Part shown: positions 52,153 to 61,383 of the stretch, in pieces
Layout: every line of letters starts with the position of its first letter
How positions within the stretch are numbered: position 1 is the stretch's first letter
Source of the DNA: an uncultured Erythrobacter sp.
GTDB lineage: Bacteria > Pseudomonadota > Alphaproteobacteria > Sphingomonadales > Sphingomonadaceae
Direction of reading: 5' to 3'
Assembly (NCBI GenBank): GCA_947500645.1
Contig: CANMSD010000002.1
Location: 372,001-436,000 of the forward strand
DNA: 64,000 bases
Notes under the pieces: generated by a model
Databases searched by the model: none
What the model saw: the letters and a program-made list of their open reading frames with translations, nothing else
Told to the model about the DNA's origin: nothing
Translations under genes and position numbers: made by a program

Positions 52153-53085
52153 TCAGCCTAGCAGGCCAAAGCTCCACAAGAGTACCGATTTCTGCGCGTG
52201 GATGCGGTTCTCCGCTTCGTCAAAGACTACAGATTGCGAGCCTTCGAACACGTCTTCGCTCACCTCTTCGCCGACGTGAGCAGGCAGGCAATGCAGGAAG
52301 ATCGCATCCGATTTCGCCTCAACCATCAATGTCGAATTGACCTGGAAAGGCTCCATCGCCGAGCGTTTCTCCGCAGCGTCGGCCTGCCCCATCGAAATCC
52401 AGGTGTCGGTGACCAGCACGTCTGCCCCTCGCGCCGCCTCGCTCGCATCACTGGTTAGCGTGACGGTCGCTCCGCCAGCACGCGCCATTTCGACAAACTC
52501 CGAATCAGGCTCGAAGCCAGCAGGCGTCGCCACACGGACGTTGAACTTCATCAAGCCTGCAGCCTCAAGAATGGAATGCAGAACATTGTTGCCGTCGCCG
52601 AACCAGGCGAGCTCCAGGCCGGGCAGCGCCTTGCCATGCTCAATTACAGTAAGCAGATCGGCCACAATCTGGCAGGGATGCGACCGATCCGTCAGGCCGT
52701 TGATCACTGGCACGCTCGCATGGCGAGCCATCTCCTCGATCTTCGCATGATCGTCAGTCCGCAGCATGATCGCATCGACCATCCGGCTCAGCACACGGGC
52801 AGTGTCAGCGATCGTTTCCCCACGACCCAACTGGCTTGAGCTGCTGTCCAGAAACAGGACTGTGCCACCCAGCTGCCGCATTGCGATATCAAAACTAACG
52901 CGGGTACGGGTCGAGTTCTTCTCAAACACCAACGCAATGACCTTACCGGCCAGGGGGGCATCCCCGTCAGGCTGGCCCTTACCCCATCTCGCTCGCACTG
53001 CTTTGCGATCAATCGCGTCGTTGATCATCGCAGCAATTGCGTTTGCTCCCGCATCACTGAGGTCGAGGAAATGTTGGTATGTCAT
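52153..53085 (-). CDS. argF: Ornithine carbamoyltransferase
   Basis: Makes citrulline from ornithine and carbamoyl phosphate in arginine synthesis. The 310-aa protein shows the carbamoyl phosphate site [12 protein letters not shown], the [11 protein letters not shown] motif, the ornithine-binding [11 protein letters not shown] and the C-terminal HCLPAH with catalytic Cys. Its start codon shares one base with the argD stop (TGATG), so the two are translationally coupled. Confidence 0.96.
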   Translation of the reverse strand: MTYQHFLDLSDAGANAIAAMINDAIDRKAVRARWGKGQPDGDAPLAGKVIALVFEKNSTRTRVSFDIAMRQLGGTVLFLDSSSSQLGRGETIADTARVLSRMVDAIMLRTDDHAKIEEMARHASVPVINGLTDRSHPCQIVADLLTVIEHGKALPGLELAWFGDGNNVLHSILEAAGLMKFNVRVATPAGFEPDSEFVEMARAGGATVTLTSDASEAARGADVLVTDTWISMGQADAAEKRSAMEPFQVNSTLMVEAKSDAIFLHCLPAHVGEEVSEDVFEGSQSVVFDEAENRIHAQKSVLLWSFGLLG

Positions 53086-54284
53086 CAGGCAGGCTCTGGT
53101 ATCTTGTAGCTCGCTGCACCGGCAGAAAGTTTCTCGAAGAACTCTTCGATTTCTGCGTCGCCGATCACCAGCGGTGGCAAGACACGCAAAGTGTTGTCTC
53201 CAGCAGCGACCGTAAGCAGCTGATGATGGTCGCGCAGGTGGACAAAGAACGGCCGGCTTTCGACCTTCATCTTGATACCAAGCATCAGTCCCTTGCCGCG
53301 CACCAGTTCAAACAGCTCCGGGTAGTTTCCAATAAACTGCTCGAGACGGGTACGCAGGCGGTCACCCTTCTCCCGCACCGATGCGAGAAACTCTTCATTG
53401 GCGACCGCATCCATCACCGCACAACCTGCGGCCATGGCAAGCGGATTGCCACCATAGGTCGAGCCATGCGTGCCGAAGGTCATGCCGCGCGCCGCCTTCT
53501 CGGTGGCGAGACAGGCGCCGAACGGGAAGCCACCGCCGATACCCTTTGCCGTTGCGACAATATCGGGCGTAATGCCATATTGTTCATAGGCATAGAGCGT
53601 GCCGGTGCGCGCGACACCGCATTGCACCTCGTCCAGAACCAGCATCAGATCGTGCTCGTCAGCCAGCGCCCGCAACCCCTGCATGAATTCCTGCGAAGCC
53701 GGCCGAATGCCACCCTCGCCCTGGATCGGCTCGACCAGGAAGCCTGCCGTGTTTGGCCCCATCAGCGCCTTGGCCGACTCCAGATCATCAAACTCGGCAT
53801 ATTTGAAGCCCTCGAGCATGGGTGAGAAGCCATGGTGCATCTTCGTCTGGTTCGATGCGCTGATCGTCGCCATCGTGCGGCCGTGGAAAGCATTGGCAAA
53901 GGTGATCAATTCGTATTTGTCCTTGTCGCCTTCATCGCCTGCATTCTGATGATAGGCGCGCGCAGTCTTGATCGCGGTCTCAACCGCCTCTGCGCCCGAG
54001 TTGGTGAAGAAGACCGTGTCGGCAAAGGTATTGTCGACCAGCTTCTGCGCCAGCTTCTCGCCTTGCGGACTGCCGTAGAGGTTGGAGACATGCATCAAAG
54101 TCGCAGCTTGCTCCTGAATCGCACTGATCAACCCTTCATGCGAATGGCCGAGCAGGTTCACCGCAATGCCGCTAGCAAAATCGAGATAGCGCGTGCCGTC
54201 CTCGTCGATCAGGTGACAATGCTCCCCTCGCACCGGCCGGACACCGCAACGAGGATAGACAGGCATAAGCGGTGTGATCGACAT
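53085..54284 (-). CDS. argD: Acetylornithine aminotransferase
   Basis: PLP-dependent class III aminotransferase of arginine (and possibly lysine) synthesis. Start chosen at [23 protein letters not shown] (399 aa); the track start reads through the terminator region upstream. Motifs: [47 protein letters not shown] and the PLP lysine in [17 protein letters not shown]. It is the first gene of argD-argF-hslO. Confidence 0.95.
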   Translation of the reverse strand: MSITPLMPVYPRCGVRPVRGEHCHLIDEDGTRYLDFASGIAVNLLGHSHEGLISAIQEQAATLMHVSNLYGSPQGEKLAQKLVDNTFADTVFFTNSGAEAVETAIKTARAYHQNAGDEGDKDKYELITFANAFHGRTMATISASNQTKMHHGFSPMLEGFKYAEFDDLESAKALMGPNTAGFLVEPIQGEGGIRPASQEFMQGLRALADEHDLMLVLDEVQCGVARTGTLYAYEQYGITPDIVATAKGIGGGFPFGACLATEKAARGMTFGTHGSTYGGNPLAMAAGCAVMDAVANEEFLASVREKGDRLRTRLEQFIGNYPELFELVRGKGLMLGIKMKVESRPFFVHLRDHHQLLTVAAGDNTLRVLPPLVIGDAEIEEFFEKLSAGAASYKIPEPA

Positions 54285-54312
54285 CGATTGATCCTTGAAA
54301 AATGCAGTTGCG

Positions 54313-54347
54313 AAAAGAAATGGCGGCCTGTTGAGAGCCGCCATTTC
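54313..54347 (-). terminator. Terminator after the cold-shock gene
   Basis: Perfect 11-bp inverted repeat GAAATGGCGGC / GCCGCCATTTC with a 9-base loop; on the minus strand TTTTC follows. It lies between the cold-shock gene and argD. Confidence 0.78.
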
Positions 54348-54406
54348 CGAATTTGGATAAGGCCGCTCGCGTGTTCGGTCAAACGGCCTCGATATGAAGA
54401 GCAGGA

Positions 54407-55174
54407 CTATCCCTGCGCTGGCACCAGATTGACCGCAGAATGTTTGCCGCGTCGATCCACTTCGAGATCGAACTCGTAGCGTTCACCTTCATTGATACCT
54501 TGCAGGCCAGAGCGCTCAACCGCGCTGATATGCACGAATGCATCCGGCTGGCCGTCATCGCGCACCAGGAAGCCAAAACCCTTCATCGAATTGAAGAATT
54601 TAACAGTTCCTGTGGCTTTCTCGCCAGTCAGTTCACGCTGAGGTGGACCATCATCGCGCTTCTCGACCGCAATCACGTCACCGACGATCTGAAGATCCTG
54701 GGCGGAAACCTTTCCGCCACGATCGACCAGATTAAACTCTAGCTCCTGCCCTTCAGCAAGCCCTTCGAGCCCGGCGCGCTCAACCGCACTGATGTGGACA
54801 AACACGTCTTCGCCACCGCCCTCTTGAGCGATGAAGCCGAAACCTTTTTGTCCATTGAAGAATTTCACTTGGCCTTTGCCGGTGCCAACGACCTGAGCAG
54901 GCATGCGGTTGAAACCGCCACCACCACCGCCGCTGCCGCCACCGCGCGGACCACCGCCGCCGCCACGATCGCGATCGCCGCCGAAGCGGTCTCCACCGCC
55001 TCCGCCGCCACCATAACGGTCACCACCGCCGAAGCGATCGCCGCCGCCATTCCGATCATTTCCGAAATTGCCTGGAGGTGGGAACTCTCCACCGCCGCCA
55101 AAAGGATCGTAGCTGTCCTCGCCGAATCCGTCGCGCTTATCCCGGCCGCGCCGACGGCCTCTATCGTAACCCAT
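54407..55174 (-). CDS. Double cold-shock domain protein with glycine-rich RGG-like N-terminus
   Basis: RNA-binding protein. Residues 1-90 are low-complexity Gly/Arg/Asp ([16 protein letters not shown]...[11 protein letters not shown]), followed by cold-shock domain 1 at about 97-165 ([32 protein letters not shown]) and domain 2 at about 186-253 ([20 protein letters not shown]). Both domains keep the RNP1 and RNP2 aromatic motifs. The disordered N-terminal half is unusual and resembles RGG tails of eukaryotic RNA-binding proteins. A structured leader of about 290 bases lies upstream. Confidence 0.9.
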   Translation of the reverse strand: MGYDRGRRRGRDKRDGFGEDSYDPFGGGGEFPPPGNFGNDRNGGGDRFGGGDRYGGGGGGGDRFGGDRDRGGGGGPRGGGSGGGGGGFNRMPAQVVGTGKGQVKFFNGQKGFGFIAQEGGGEDVFVHISAVERAGLEGLAEGQELEFNLVDRGGKVSAQDLQIVGDVIAVEKRDDGPPQRELTGEKATGTVKFFNSMKGFGFLVRDDGQPDAFVHISAVERSGLQGINEGERYEFDLEVDRRGKHSAVNLVPAQG

Positions 55175-55213
55175 AACTCAAAACGTACCTTACCAGACTG
55201 CCCATCCTCCTAT

Positions 55214-55248
55214 GCGTCGGTGCAGGGACAGCAAGCCGCAGCCGACGC
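55214..55248 (-). other. Hairpin in the cold-shock gene leader
   Basis: GCGTCGG and CCGACGC pair perfectly, extended by GC/TGC across a one-base bulge. It is followed in the same leader by a smaller ACTCC/GGAGT stem. Position, about 40-75 bases upstream of the start codon, fits a 5' UTR structure. Confidence 0.4.
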
Positions 55249-55465
55249 AGGAGTTACTCCAACAAAGTCGGAGTCCCACCTCGTAGAATCGGGTCATAGC
55301 GCACAAAGATGAGCTTTGCGAACGATTTAAGCCGACATACATCTTATCGTTTGGAATTGTGACACTTTCGAACCGCATAGCAACTTGCCTTGGCCGAAGC
55401 AGTTCGCCATGAAACTGAGTGATGATGGGTCCAAGCGGTCCACCAGCATGAGGAGATTCTGAACA

Positions 55466-55906
55466 ATGAGCGACTTTCGCGAACTCTCCGCATCTGTACT
55501 GGCCAGCCCGCAAATCACATTGGACGACATTGCCGCAGCCAAAGCAGCTGGCGTTACGCTGATAATCAACAACCGACCCGACGGCGAAGACCCGAACGCA
55601 CCACAAGGTGCTGACATTGAAGCTGCGGCAGAGGCAGCGGGCTTGACTTATAACGCCATCCCGATCGGCCATTCAGGCTTTAGCGAACCGCAAATCGAGC
55701 AAATGCAGGCGATGCTTGCTAGCAGTGAAGGCAAAACGCTCGCCTATTGTCGCTCAGGCACCCGCTCCACGTTCTTATGGGCTTTGGCGCAGGCGAAGAG
55801 CGGGGCAGCTCCCGACGAAATAGTTCGTGCGGCAGCAGGCGCGGGCTATGACGTTACCCCTGTGCGCCCGATGCTCGATATGCTGTCAGGGCAGGCAAGC
55901 GCTTGA
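55466..55906 (+). CDS. TIGR01244-type (DUF442) sulfurtransferase/phosphatase-like protein
   Basis: A 146-aa protein of the beta-lactamase hydrolase-like (Blh) domain group with a tyrosine-phosphatase-like fold. The active-site loop is AYCRSGTRS (CX5R). The N-terminus SDFRELSASVLASPQITLDDIAAAKAAGVTLIINNRPDGED is diagnostic. In other bacteria the domain accompanies sulfide-oxidising hydrolases, but no such gene is adjacent. AGGAG lies upstream of the ATG. Confidence 0.87.
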   Translation: MSDFRELSASVLASPQITLDDIAAAKAAGVTLIINNRPDGEDPNAPQGADIEAAAEAAGLTYNAIPIGHSGFSEPQIEQMQAMLASSEGKTLAYCRSGTRSTFLWALAQAKSGAAPDEIVRAAAGAGYDVTPVRPMLDMLSGQASA

Positions 55907-55921
55907 GCGCTTAACCTCAAC

Positions 55922-57364
55922 CTATTTGCGATAATCGAGCGGCGGAGCGCGGTCGCCCAGCAATGACTTGTACTGGTAGTTCGGCCCGCGAGCTTGGTCG
56001 AACTCGGCCCGCGCCGCGGCGCGCAATTCAGGATTGGTGTAAAGCTCAGCAGCCATCAGCGCCATCGCCTTAGCTGCCACCTGTGCGCCTTTATGGCCGA
56101 TCGAGTGCCCGCTGGCGGCCACGGCCTGCCAACTATGTGCGGAGGTACCCGGAACCCAGGTCGCAGTGCGAACACCAACAGTGGGCGTCGCCCAAGAGAC
56201 ATCGCCCACATCGGTCGAGCCGTAACCCAGGCTTTTGCTATATGCGCCAATCTCACCAGCGCTTTCGAGCGGTTTGGCGGCATCGCCCAGCGATTTCTGG
56301 ATTTCCTCGGCCCACGCACGTTCTTCAGCGTCGTATTCGACCCCGCCGACCATACGCAATTTGGCATCCATCGCTTTGGCGAGCGTCTCATTCACCAACA
56401 GCGGATTGTTGCCGTGAATAACCTCCCAAGTGACCTCGGTGCCGGTGCCCATAGCCGCGCCCTGCGCCGCGTTTTCCAGCCGCTTCCATATCTCCTCCAC
56501 GCCGTCAGGCTCAGGGTGGCGGACATAGTAAAACACTTCGGCAAAATCGGGCACGACATTGGGCGCATTGCCGCCTGAGGTGATGACATAGTGCATGCGT
56601 GCGTCCTGCGGCACGTGCTCATGCAGCATGTTCGCCATCATATTCATCGCCTCTACGCCGTCGAGCGCCGAGCGACCGCGCTCAGGCGCGCCGGCAGCAT
56701 GAGCGGAAATACCAGTGAAGCGGAATTTGGCCGAGCGATTGGCGAGACTCGTTTGAGCCGCCGCGCTGTTCTCGTCATCGGCGTGCCAATGGATCGCGAT
56801 ATCGACATCATCGAACATGCCGGCGCGCGTCATGTAGACCTTGCCAGACCCGCCTTCCTCGGCGGGCGTGCCATAGAAACGGATACGGCCGGGAGTGCCC
56901 GTCGCCTCGAGCCACTGCTTGATCGCAATTGCAGCGGTCAGCGACGCGGCGCCGAACAGGTTGTGGCCGCAGGCATGACCCGCATGTTTGCCATCGATCG
57001 GATCGCGCGTAGCCGCAGCTGACTGGTTGATACCGGGAAGCGCGTCCATTTCTGCTAGGATTGCGATGATCGGTCCGCCATCACCCCATTCGGCAACAAA
57101 GGCGGTAGGGATTTCGGCAATGCCCGGAGTGATATCGAACCCTTCGCCCGCAAGCTCAGATTGCAGCAAGGCGGTGGACTGGGTCTCGAGATAGCCAACT
57201 TCCGCCAACTCCCACAGTTCTTGTGCAACGCGAGCGGTACGCTCCTTTTGCGCTGCCACCTTTTCGGCTGGATCATGCCCATCTGCGGAGAGCGGAGACG
57301 CTCCCATCAGCAGCAGTGCAACTGTTGCCCCGGAAACAAGAACACTGCGACCAAACAATTTCAT
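55922..57364 (-). CDS. M20 family amidohydrolase, exported
   Basis: A 480-aa metallo-amidohydrolase of the AbgB-like M20D group with a signal peptide (MKLFGRSVLVSGATVALLLMGASPLSA). Metal-binding residues are in ILAEMDALPG, GHACGHNLFG, YGTPAEEGGSGK and IHWHADDEN. It probably cleaves an N-acyl amino acid or aminobenzoyl-type amide in the periplasm; the substrate is not readable. Start chosen by signal peptide and AAGGAGAG upstream. Confidence 0.88.
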   Translation of the reverse strand: MKLFGRSVLVSGATVALLLMGASPLSADGHDPAEKVAAQKERTARVAQELWELAEVGYLETQSTALLQSELAGEGFDITPGIAEIPTAFVAEWGDGGPIIAILAEMDALPGINQSAAATRDPIDGKHAGHACGHNLFGAASLTAAIAIKQWLEATGTPGRIRFYGTPAEEGGSGKVYMTRAGMFDDVDIAIHWHADDENSAAAQTSLANRSAKFRFTGISAHAAGAPERGRSALDGVEAMNMMANMLHEHVPQDARMHYVITSGGNAPNVVPDFAEVFYYVRHPEPDGVEEIWKRLENAAQGAAMGTGTEVTWEVIHGNNPLLVNETLAKAMDAKLRMVGGVEYDAEERAWAEEIQKSLGDAAKPLESAGEIGAYSKSLGYGSTDVGDVSWATPTVGVRTATWVPGTSAHSWQAVAASGHSIGHKGAQVAAKAMALMAAELYTNPELRAAARAEFDQARGPNYQYKSLLGDRAPPLDYRK

Positions 57365-57406
57365 ATCACTCTCCTTGCGCTGCCTGCTTGCCGCAAAGTG
57401 AGGCTC

Positions 57407-57832
57407 ATGCCAATCCATCAGATTATGGAGATAGATCCTCGTCTGATTCAATTCGGTGGCTCGCTTGTCGCGATTATCGTGCTCGCATGGCTAGCGTTGG
57501 CCTTGCGGCTGGGGCCCAAGCCCGGGCTAGAAAACGCACAACAGGCCGCAAACGCAGCCAGCGAAGTCCATGACGGATTTGTGCCGGTCGAAAGCGCGGT
57601 CGCGCGTGACGGCAGCGCCGCTGTGCTGCGCGATGACGCCGGTCAGGTGATGCTGATCAAGACCCATGGCACCAAATTCGCCGGTCGTATTCTCTCCAGC
57701 TCCGCTAGCGCCACGGTTAGCGACACTATGCTTGTTATCGACACCGGAGAGGCGCGTTTCGGCCAAGTGACGCTCGATCTGGACTCACCCGATGCTTGGG
57801 CGGACGCGATCAATCGGCTAGGAAGCGCTTGA
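57407..57832 (+). CDS. Single-pass membrane protein, unknown
   Basis: Not recognised. The start MPIHQIMEIDPRL (141 aa) has GAGG just upstream; a second Met is six codons later. One N-terminal transmembrane helix (QFGGSLVAIIVLAWLALALRL) precedes a small soluble domain (VARDGSAAVLRDDAGQVMLIKTHGTKFAGRILSSSASATVSDTMLVIDTGEARFGQVTLDL) that looks beta-rich, PH-like in pattern. It ends one base before the sterol-desaturase-like gene and is surely cotranscribed with it. Confidence 0.7.
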   Translation: MPIHQIMEIDPRLIQFGGSLVAIIVLAWLALALRLGPKPGLENAQQAANAASEVHDGFVPVESAVARDGSAAVLRDDAGQVMLIKTHGTKFAGRILSSSASATVSDTMLVIDTGEARFGQVTLDLDSPDAWADAINRLGSA

Positions 57833-57833
57833 G

Positions 57834-58820
57834 ATGCTCGACCTGCCAGACTTTTCCGTAACCCAGATCGCCGTGCCGCTGTTCGTAGTTGCGGTGCTGG
57901 CCGAAATGATCTGGTCCAAGTTGCGCGCACCGCAAGCCTATGAGCCGAAGGATACGTTAGTGAGCCTTGCATTCGGGCTCGGTTCCACGGTCGCTGGCGC
58001 TTTGTTCGGCGGATTCGCGCTCGCCATTTTCATCGCCGCTTACGAGTATCGCCTGTTCGACATCAGCGAGAATTGGTGGGGGCCGCTTTGGGCCTGGCCT
58101 GTCGTGTTCGTACTCGATGATCTCAAGTATTACTGTGTCCACCGCGCGGGGCATCGCATCCGCTGGTTCTGGGCCGCGCATGTGAACCACCATTCCAGTC
58201 AGCACTATAACCTCTCGACCGCCCTGCGGCAAAGCTGGACTGGCGCGTTCACATTGGGCTTTGTTTTCGCCCTGCCACTCGTGCTGCTTGGCTTCCATCC
58301 CGGTATGATTGCGGTCTGCGCGGGTATCAATCTTGTCTACCAATTCTGGATTCATACCGAGGCGATAGACAAGATGCCGCGCTGGTTCGAAGCGGTCTTG
58401 AACACACCAAGCCATCACCGCGTCCATCATGCCACCAACCCTCGCTACCTAGACCGCAACTATGCGGGCGTTTTCATCATCTGGGACAAGATGTTCGGCA
58501 CGTTTGAGCCGGAACGCAGTCTCGAAGAAGGCGGCGAACCTATCCGCTACGGGATTGTAAAGCAGTTGGGCAGTTTCAACCTTCTGTGGGCGGTGTTTCA
58601 CGAATGGATCGGCATGATCGGCGACATCTGGAGCGCGCCGTGGAAACACAAGCTGTCTTACCTGCTGCGCGAGCCGGGCTGGACTCACGATGGCAGCCGC
58701 GAAACCTCCGATATGATCCGCGCAAGATGGCGCGCGCGCATGGGAAAGGAGCCTGATCAGCCACGAGCCGATCCGGTGGCGGATCGAAACTCGATTGAAA
58801 GCCACGGCGAAGCTGCCTAA
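57834..58820 (+). CDS. Sterol desaturase-family (fatty acid hydroxylase) protein
   Basis: A 328-aa membrane di-iron enzyme. The three histidine clusters are HRAGHRIRW, HVNHHSSQHYN and HRVHHATNPRYLDRNYAG, embedded among four or more hydrophobic segments. Family members hydroxylate or desaturate sterols, carotenoids, fatty acids or sphingolipids. With serine palmitoyltransferase in the same genome, sphinganine is one conceivable substrate, but this is speculation. It begins one base after the preceding small membrane protein and is followed 24 bp later by the GMC oxidoreductase. Confidence 0.88.
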   Translation: MLDLPDFSVTQIAVPLFVVAVLAEMIWSKLRAPQAYEPKDTLVSLAFGLGSTVAGALFGGFALAIFIAAYEYRLFDISENWWGPLWAWPVVFVLDDLKYYCVHRAGHRIRWFWAAHVNHHSSQHYNLSTALRQSWTGAFTLGFVFALPLVLLGFHPGMIAVCAGINLVYQFWIHTEAIDKMPRWFEAVLNTPSHHRVHHATNPRYLDRNYAGVFIIWDKMFGTFEPERSLEEGGEPIRYGIVKQLGSFNLLWAVFHEWIGMIGDIWSAPWKHKLSYLLREPGWTHDGSRETSDMIRARWRARMGKEPDQPRADPVADRNSIESHGEAA

Positions 58821-58844
58821 CACTCCTCCTCAAGAGGAGAAATC

Positions 58845-60431
58845 ATGGAAAGCTTTGATTATATCGTCATTGGCGGCGGCAGTGGCGGCAGCGCAGTTGC
58901 CGGGCGTCTCGCGGTCGATGGGACAAAGCGCGTGTGCGTGGTCGAAGCCGGTGGGCGCAACGACAATTTCCTTATCAAGACGCCGGGCTTCATGCCCTTC
59001 ATCCGCAATTCGGCGAACTACAAATTCGATACGGTCCCGCAAAAAGGGCTAAACGGACGGATTGGTTATCAACCGCGGGGCAAGGGCCTGGGCGGCTCAT
59101 CCGCAATCAACGCGATGGTCTATATCCGCGGCAATGCCTGGGACTATAACAATTGGGCTGAGATGGGTTGCACCGGCTGGGCCTACGACGATGTACTCCC
59201 CTATTTCAAGAAGGCCGAGGCCAACGAACGCGGCGCGGATGAGTATCATGGCGAAGGCGGACCTCTCTTCGTCTCTGACCTGATCTCGCCCAACCCCTCC
59301 AGCCACGCTTTCGTCGAGGCTGCGGCGGAATTGCAGCTGCGCAAGAACGATGATTTCAACGACGAAAGCCAGGACGGCTTCGGCCTTTATCAAGTGACGC
59401 AACGCAATGGCGAACGCTGGTCCGCCGCGCGCGCCTATGTCGAGCCGATCCGCGCCCAGGGCAATTTCTCGATCCGCACAAACACGCTGGTCGAGAAGCT
59501 GGTCATCGAACAGGGCCGCGTGACGGGCGTTCGCGTAAAACGCGGTCGGCGCAGCGAGATGCTCTACGCGAAGCGCGGCGTGATACTCTCGGCTGGCGCC
59601 TTCAATTCCCCACAAATCCTGATGCTGTCAGGCGTCGGTCCCGGCGAGCACCTGAAGGAGCACGGCATTGATGTCGTACTCGACCGGCCAGCGGTGGGCG
59701 CGAACCTTCAGGATCATCTCGACTATGTGTCTGCTTGGCAAACGGAGAGCGATGTGCCGATCGGCGGCACGCTGAAAGGCACCATGCGCATGGCCGCCGC
59801 CATGCTTGAACATCGCAAGAACCGCACCGGGGCGATGACAACTTGCTATGCGGAGGCAGGCGGTTTCTGGACAGTCATGCCAGACGCGCCCGCGCCAGAC
59901 ATCCAATGGCATTTCGTTCCCGCAGTTCTGGAGGACCATGGCCGCGAAAAGGTGAAGGAGCACGGCTTCTCCCTCCATGCCTGCGTGCTACGCCCCGAAA
60001 GCCGGGGGACTGTGCGCCTAGGCTCGTCAAAGGCGGACGACGCGCCCGTGATCGACCCCAACTTCCTCGACGATGAGCGTGATTTGGCTGTCCTGCGTGG
60101 CGGTATTCGCCTGTCACATCGGATCGTCGACGCGCCTGCCTTGCAGGAGTACGGCCCGACCGATCGCTATCCGATCGACCTCGACGACGATGCAGCGCTC
60201 GATGAGCTTATCCGCAGTCGCGCAGACACCGTCTACCACCCGGTCGGCACATGCAGGATGGGCGCCGATCAGAACAGCGTGGTTGATCCGACGCTCAAGG
60301 TGCGCGGGCTCGACGGGCTGTGGGTGGCAGATGCCAGCGTCATGCCGAAGATTGTCAGCGGCAATACCAACGCGCCGAGCATCATGATCGGTGAGCGCTG
60401 CGCTGACTTCGTAAAAGCTGCGACCCAATAG
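58845..60431 (+). CDS. GMC family FAD oxidoreductase (choline dehydrogenase-like)
   Basis: Oxidises an alcohol with FAD. The 528-aa protein starts with the FAD loop [19 protein letters not shown], followed by [18 protein letters not shown] and the signature [22 protein letters not shown]. The C-terminal active-site part is [11 protein letters not shown]...[32 protein letters not shown], with the catalytic His and Asn. No signal peptide. The substrate may be a long-chain or alicyclic alcohol; choline is not proven. AGGAG upstream. Confidence 0.92.
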   Translation: MESFDYIVIGGGSGGSAVAGRLAVDGTKRVCVVEAGGRNDNFLIKTPGFMPFIRNSANYKFDTVPQKGLNGRIGYQPRGKGLGGSSAINAMVYIRGNAWDYNNWAEMGCTGWAYDDVLPYFKKAEANERGADEYHGEGGPLFVSDLISPNPSSHAFVEAAAELQLRKNDDFNDESQDGFGLYQVTQRNGERWSAARAYVEPIRAQGNFSIRTNTLVEKLVIEQGRVTGVRVKRGRRSEMLYAKRGVILSAGAFNSPQILMLSGVGPGEHLKEHGIDVVLDRPAVGANLQDHLDYVSAWQTESDVPIGGTLKGTMRMAAAMLEHRKNRTGAMTTCYAEAGGFWTVMPDAPAPDIQWHFVPAVLEDHGREKVKEHGFSLHACVLRPESRGTVRLGSSKADDAPVIDPNFLDDERDLAVLRGGIRLSHRIVDAPALQEYGPTDRYPIDLDDDAALDELIRSRADTVYHPVGTCRMGADQNSVVDPTLKVRGLDGLWVADASVMPKIVSGNTNAPSIMIGERCADFVKAATQ

Positions 60432-60441
60432 GGCCGAACTA

Positions 60442-61284
60442 TTACTCTGGTGGAGGCGGCAATATCAGCAGCATCGCGCGGCGATAGACCTCTGGCAACG
60501 AGGCTGCGTGTGTTCCGCCTTCGATATCGAGAAATTGCGCACGCCAAGGCAGATCGGTTCGCGTAGCGAAGGTGTCAGCCCATTCCAGCGCAGTCCCACG
60601 CAGATAATCGCGATCTCTCGAACCGGAGGCCAACACCAGCAGTCCGTCCGTTCTAGCGTCTGCCATGGCCTGGCCCATCCCATAGAGCTCTCTGCCTGGA
60701 TATTCGCGGCCTGGATTGCTGGCGACATAACCATGGAAAAGTGCAGGTCTTTCGACAGCTGCATAGAGGACAAACGACCCACCTCGGCTTTGTCCGACGA
60801 GTATTCTTTTGCCTGGATCGCTCCTGTAGTCCCGTTCGATCTCGGGAATGAGCTCGCCTTCTAGCATGGCGAGAAACGCCGCAGAGCCGCCTTCACCGCC
60901 GCCCTCAAGAACCGGGCGGAAATCGTGGCCTCGCCGGTTGATCTCGCCAAAGCCGCCATACGCGATCCCGACAATAATCGCTTCGGGAAGTCGTTCATCG
61001 TAATGCAGAAAGAGGTGCTGCGGCGCGAGCATCGGAAAAGTGGAATCGCCATCGAGCAGGTAAACCACCGGCCAGGTTTTCTCGGACTGCTCCGCATACC
61101 CCTCGGGTAGTCGCACAAAGATGTGATAGCGACTCTCGGTCGCTTCGGAATCGAGTGCGAAATAGTCGCCGGCAAGTGCAGGCAGATAGGCGAGTGGCCC
61201 AAGTTCGTCTTGAGCTTCCGCCGTACCGCTCGGGACAGCAGTCATGCAGAAGAGGCTCGCCAAGAACAGCATAAGCTTACGCAT
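60442..61284 (-). CDS. Secreted alpha/beta hydrolase (esterase, Fes/IroE-like)
   Basis: A 280-aa exported esterase. Signal peptide MRKLMLFLASLFCMTAVPSGTAEA. Nucleophile elbow GQSRGGSF, the family pattern WPVVYLLDGDSTFPMLA, and a late His in EGGTHAASLPE complete the triad. It resembles the putative esterase group that includes enterochelin esterases. It lies 99 bp downstream of the TonB-dependent receptor gene on the same strand, but a terminator intervenes. A link to siderophore use is possible but not shown. Confidence 0.85.
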   Translation of the reverse strand: MRKLMLFLASLFCMTAVPSGTAEAQDELGPLAYLPALAGDYFALDSEATESRYHIFVRLPEGYAEQSEKTWPVVYLLDGDSTFPMLAPQHLFLHYDERLPEAIIVGIAYGGFGEINRRGHDFRPVLEGGGEGGSAAFLAMLEGELIPEIERDYRSDPGKRILVGQSRGGSFVLYAAVERPALFHGYVASNPGREYPGRELYGMGQAMADARTDGLLVLASGSRDRDYLRGTALEWADTFATRTDLPWRAQFLDIEGGTHAASLPEVYRRAMLLILPPPPE

Positions 61285-61328
61285 TTCGCATCTCCTTCGG
61301 TGAGCACGCTACGCAATTGGCTCCGAAA

Positions 61329-61360
61329 GAAAAAGGGCCGGAGCATCGCGCCCCGGCCCT
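61329..61360 (-). terminator. Terminator after the TonB-dependent receptor gene
   Basis: On the minus strand AGGGCCGG and CCGGCCCT pair (8 bp) around an 11-base loop, followed by TTTTTC. It separates the receptor from the esterase gene. Confidence 0.82.
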
Positions 61361-61383
61361 CCGACTTTCTTAGATCAGCGAGA

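Noticed and set aside
54794-55312. 172-aa plus-strand ORF rich in Ala/Thr opposite the cold-shock gene
   Set aside because: Composition is the complement of Gly codons; not a separate gene.
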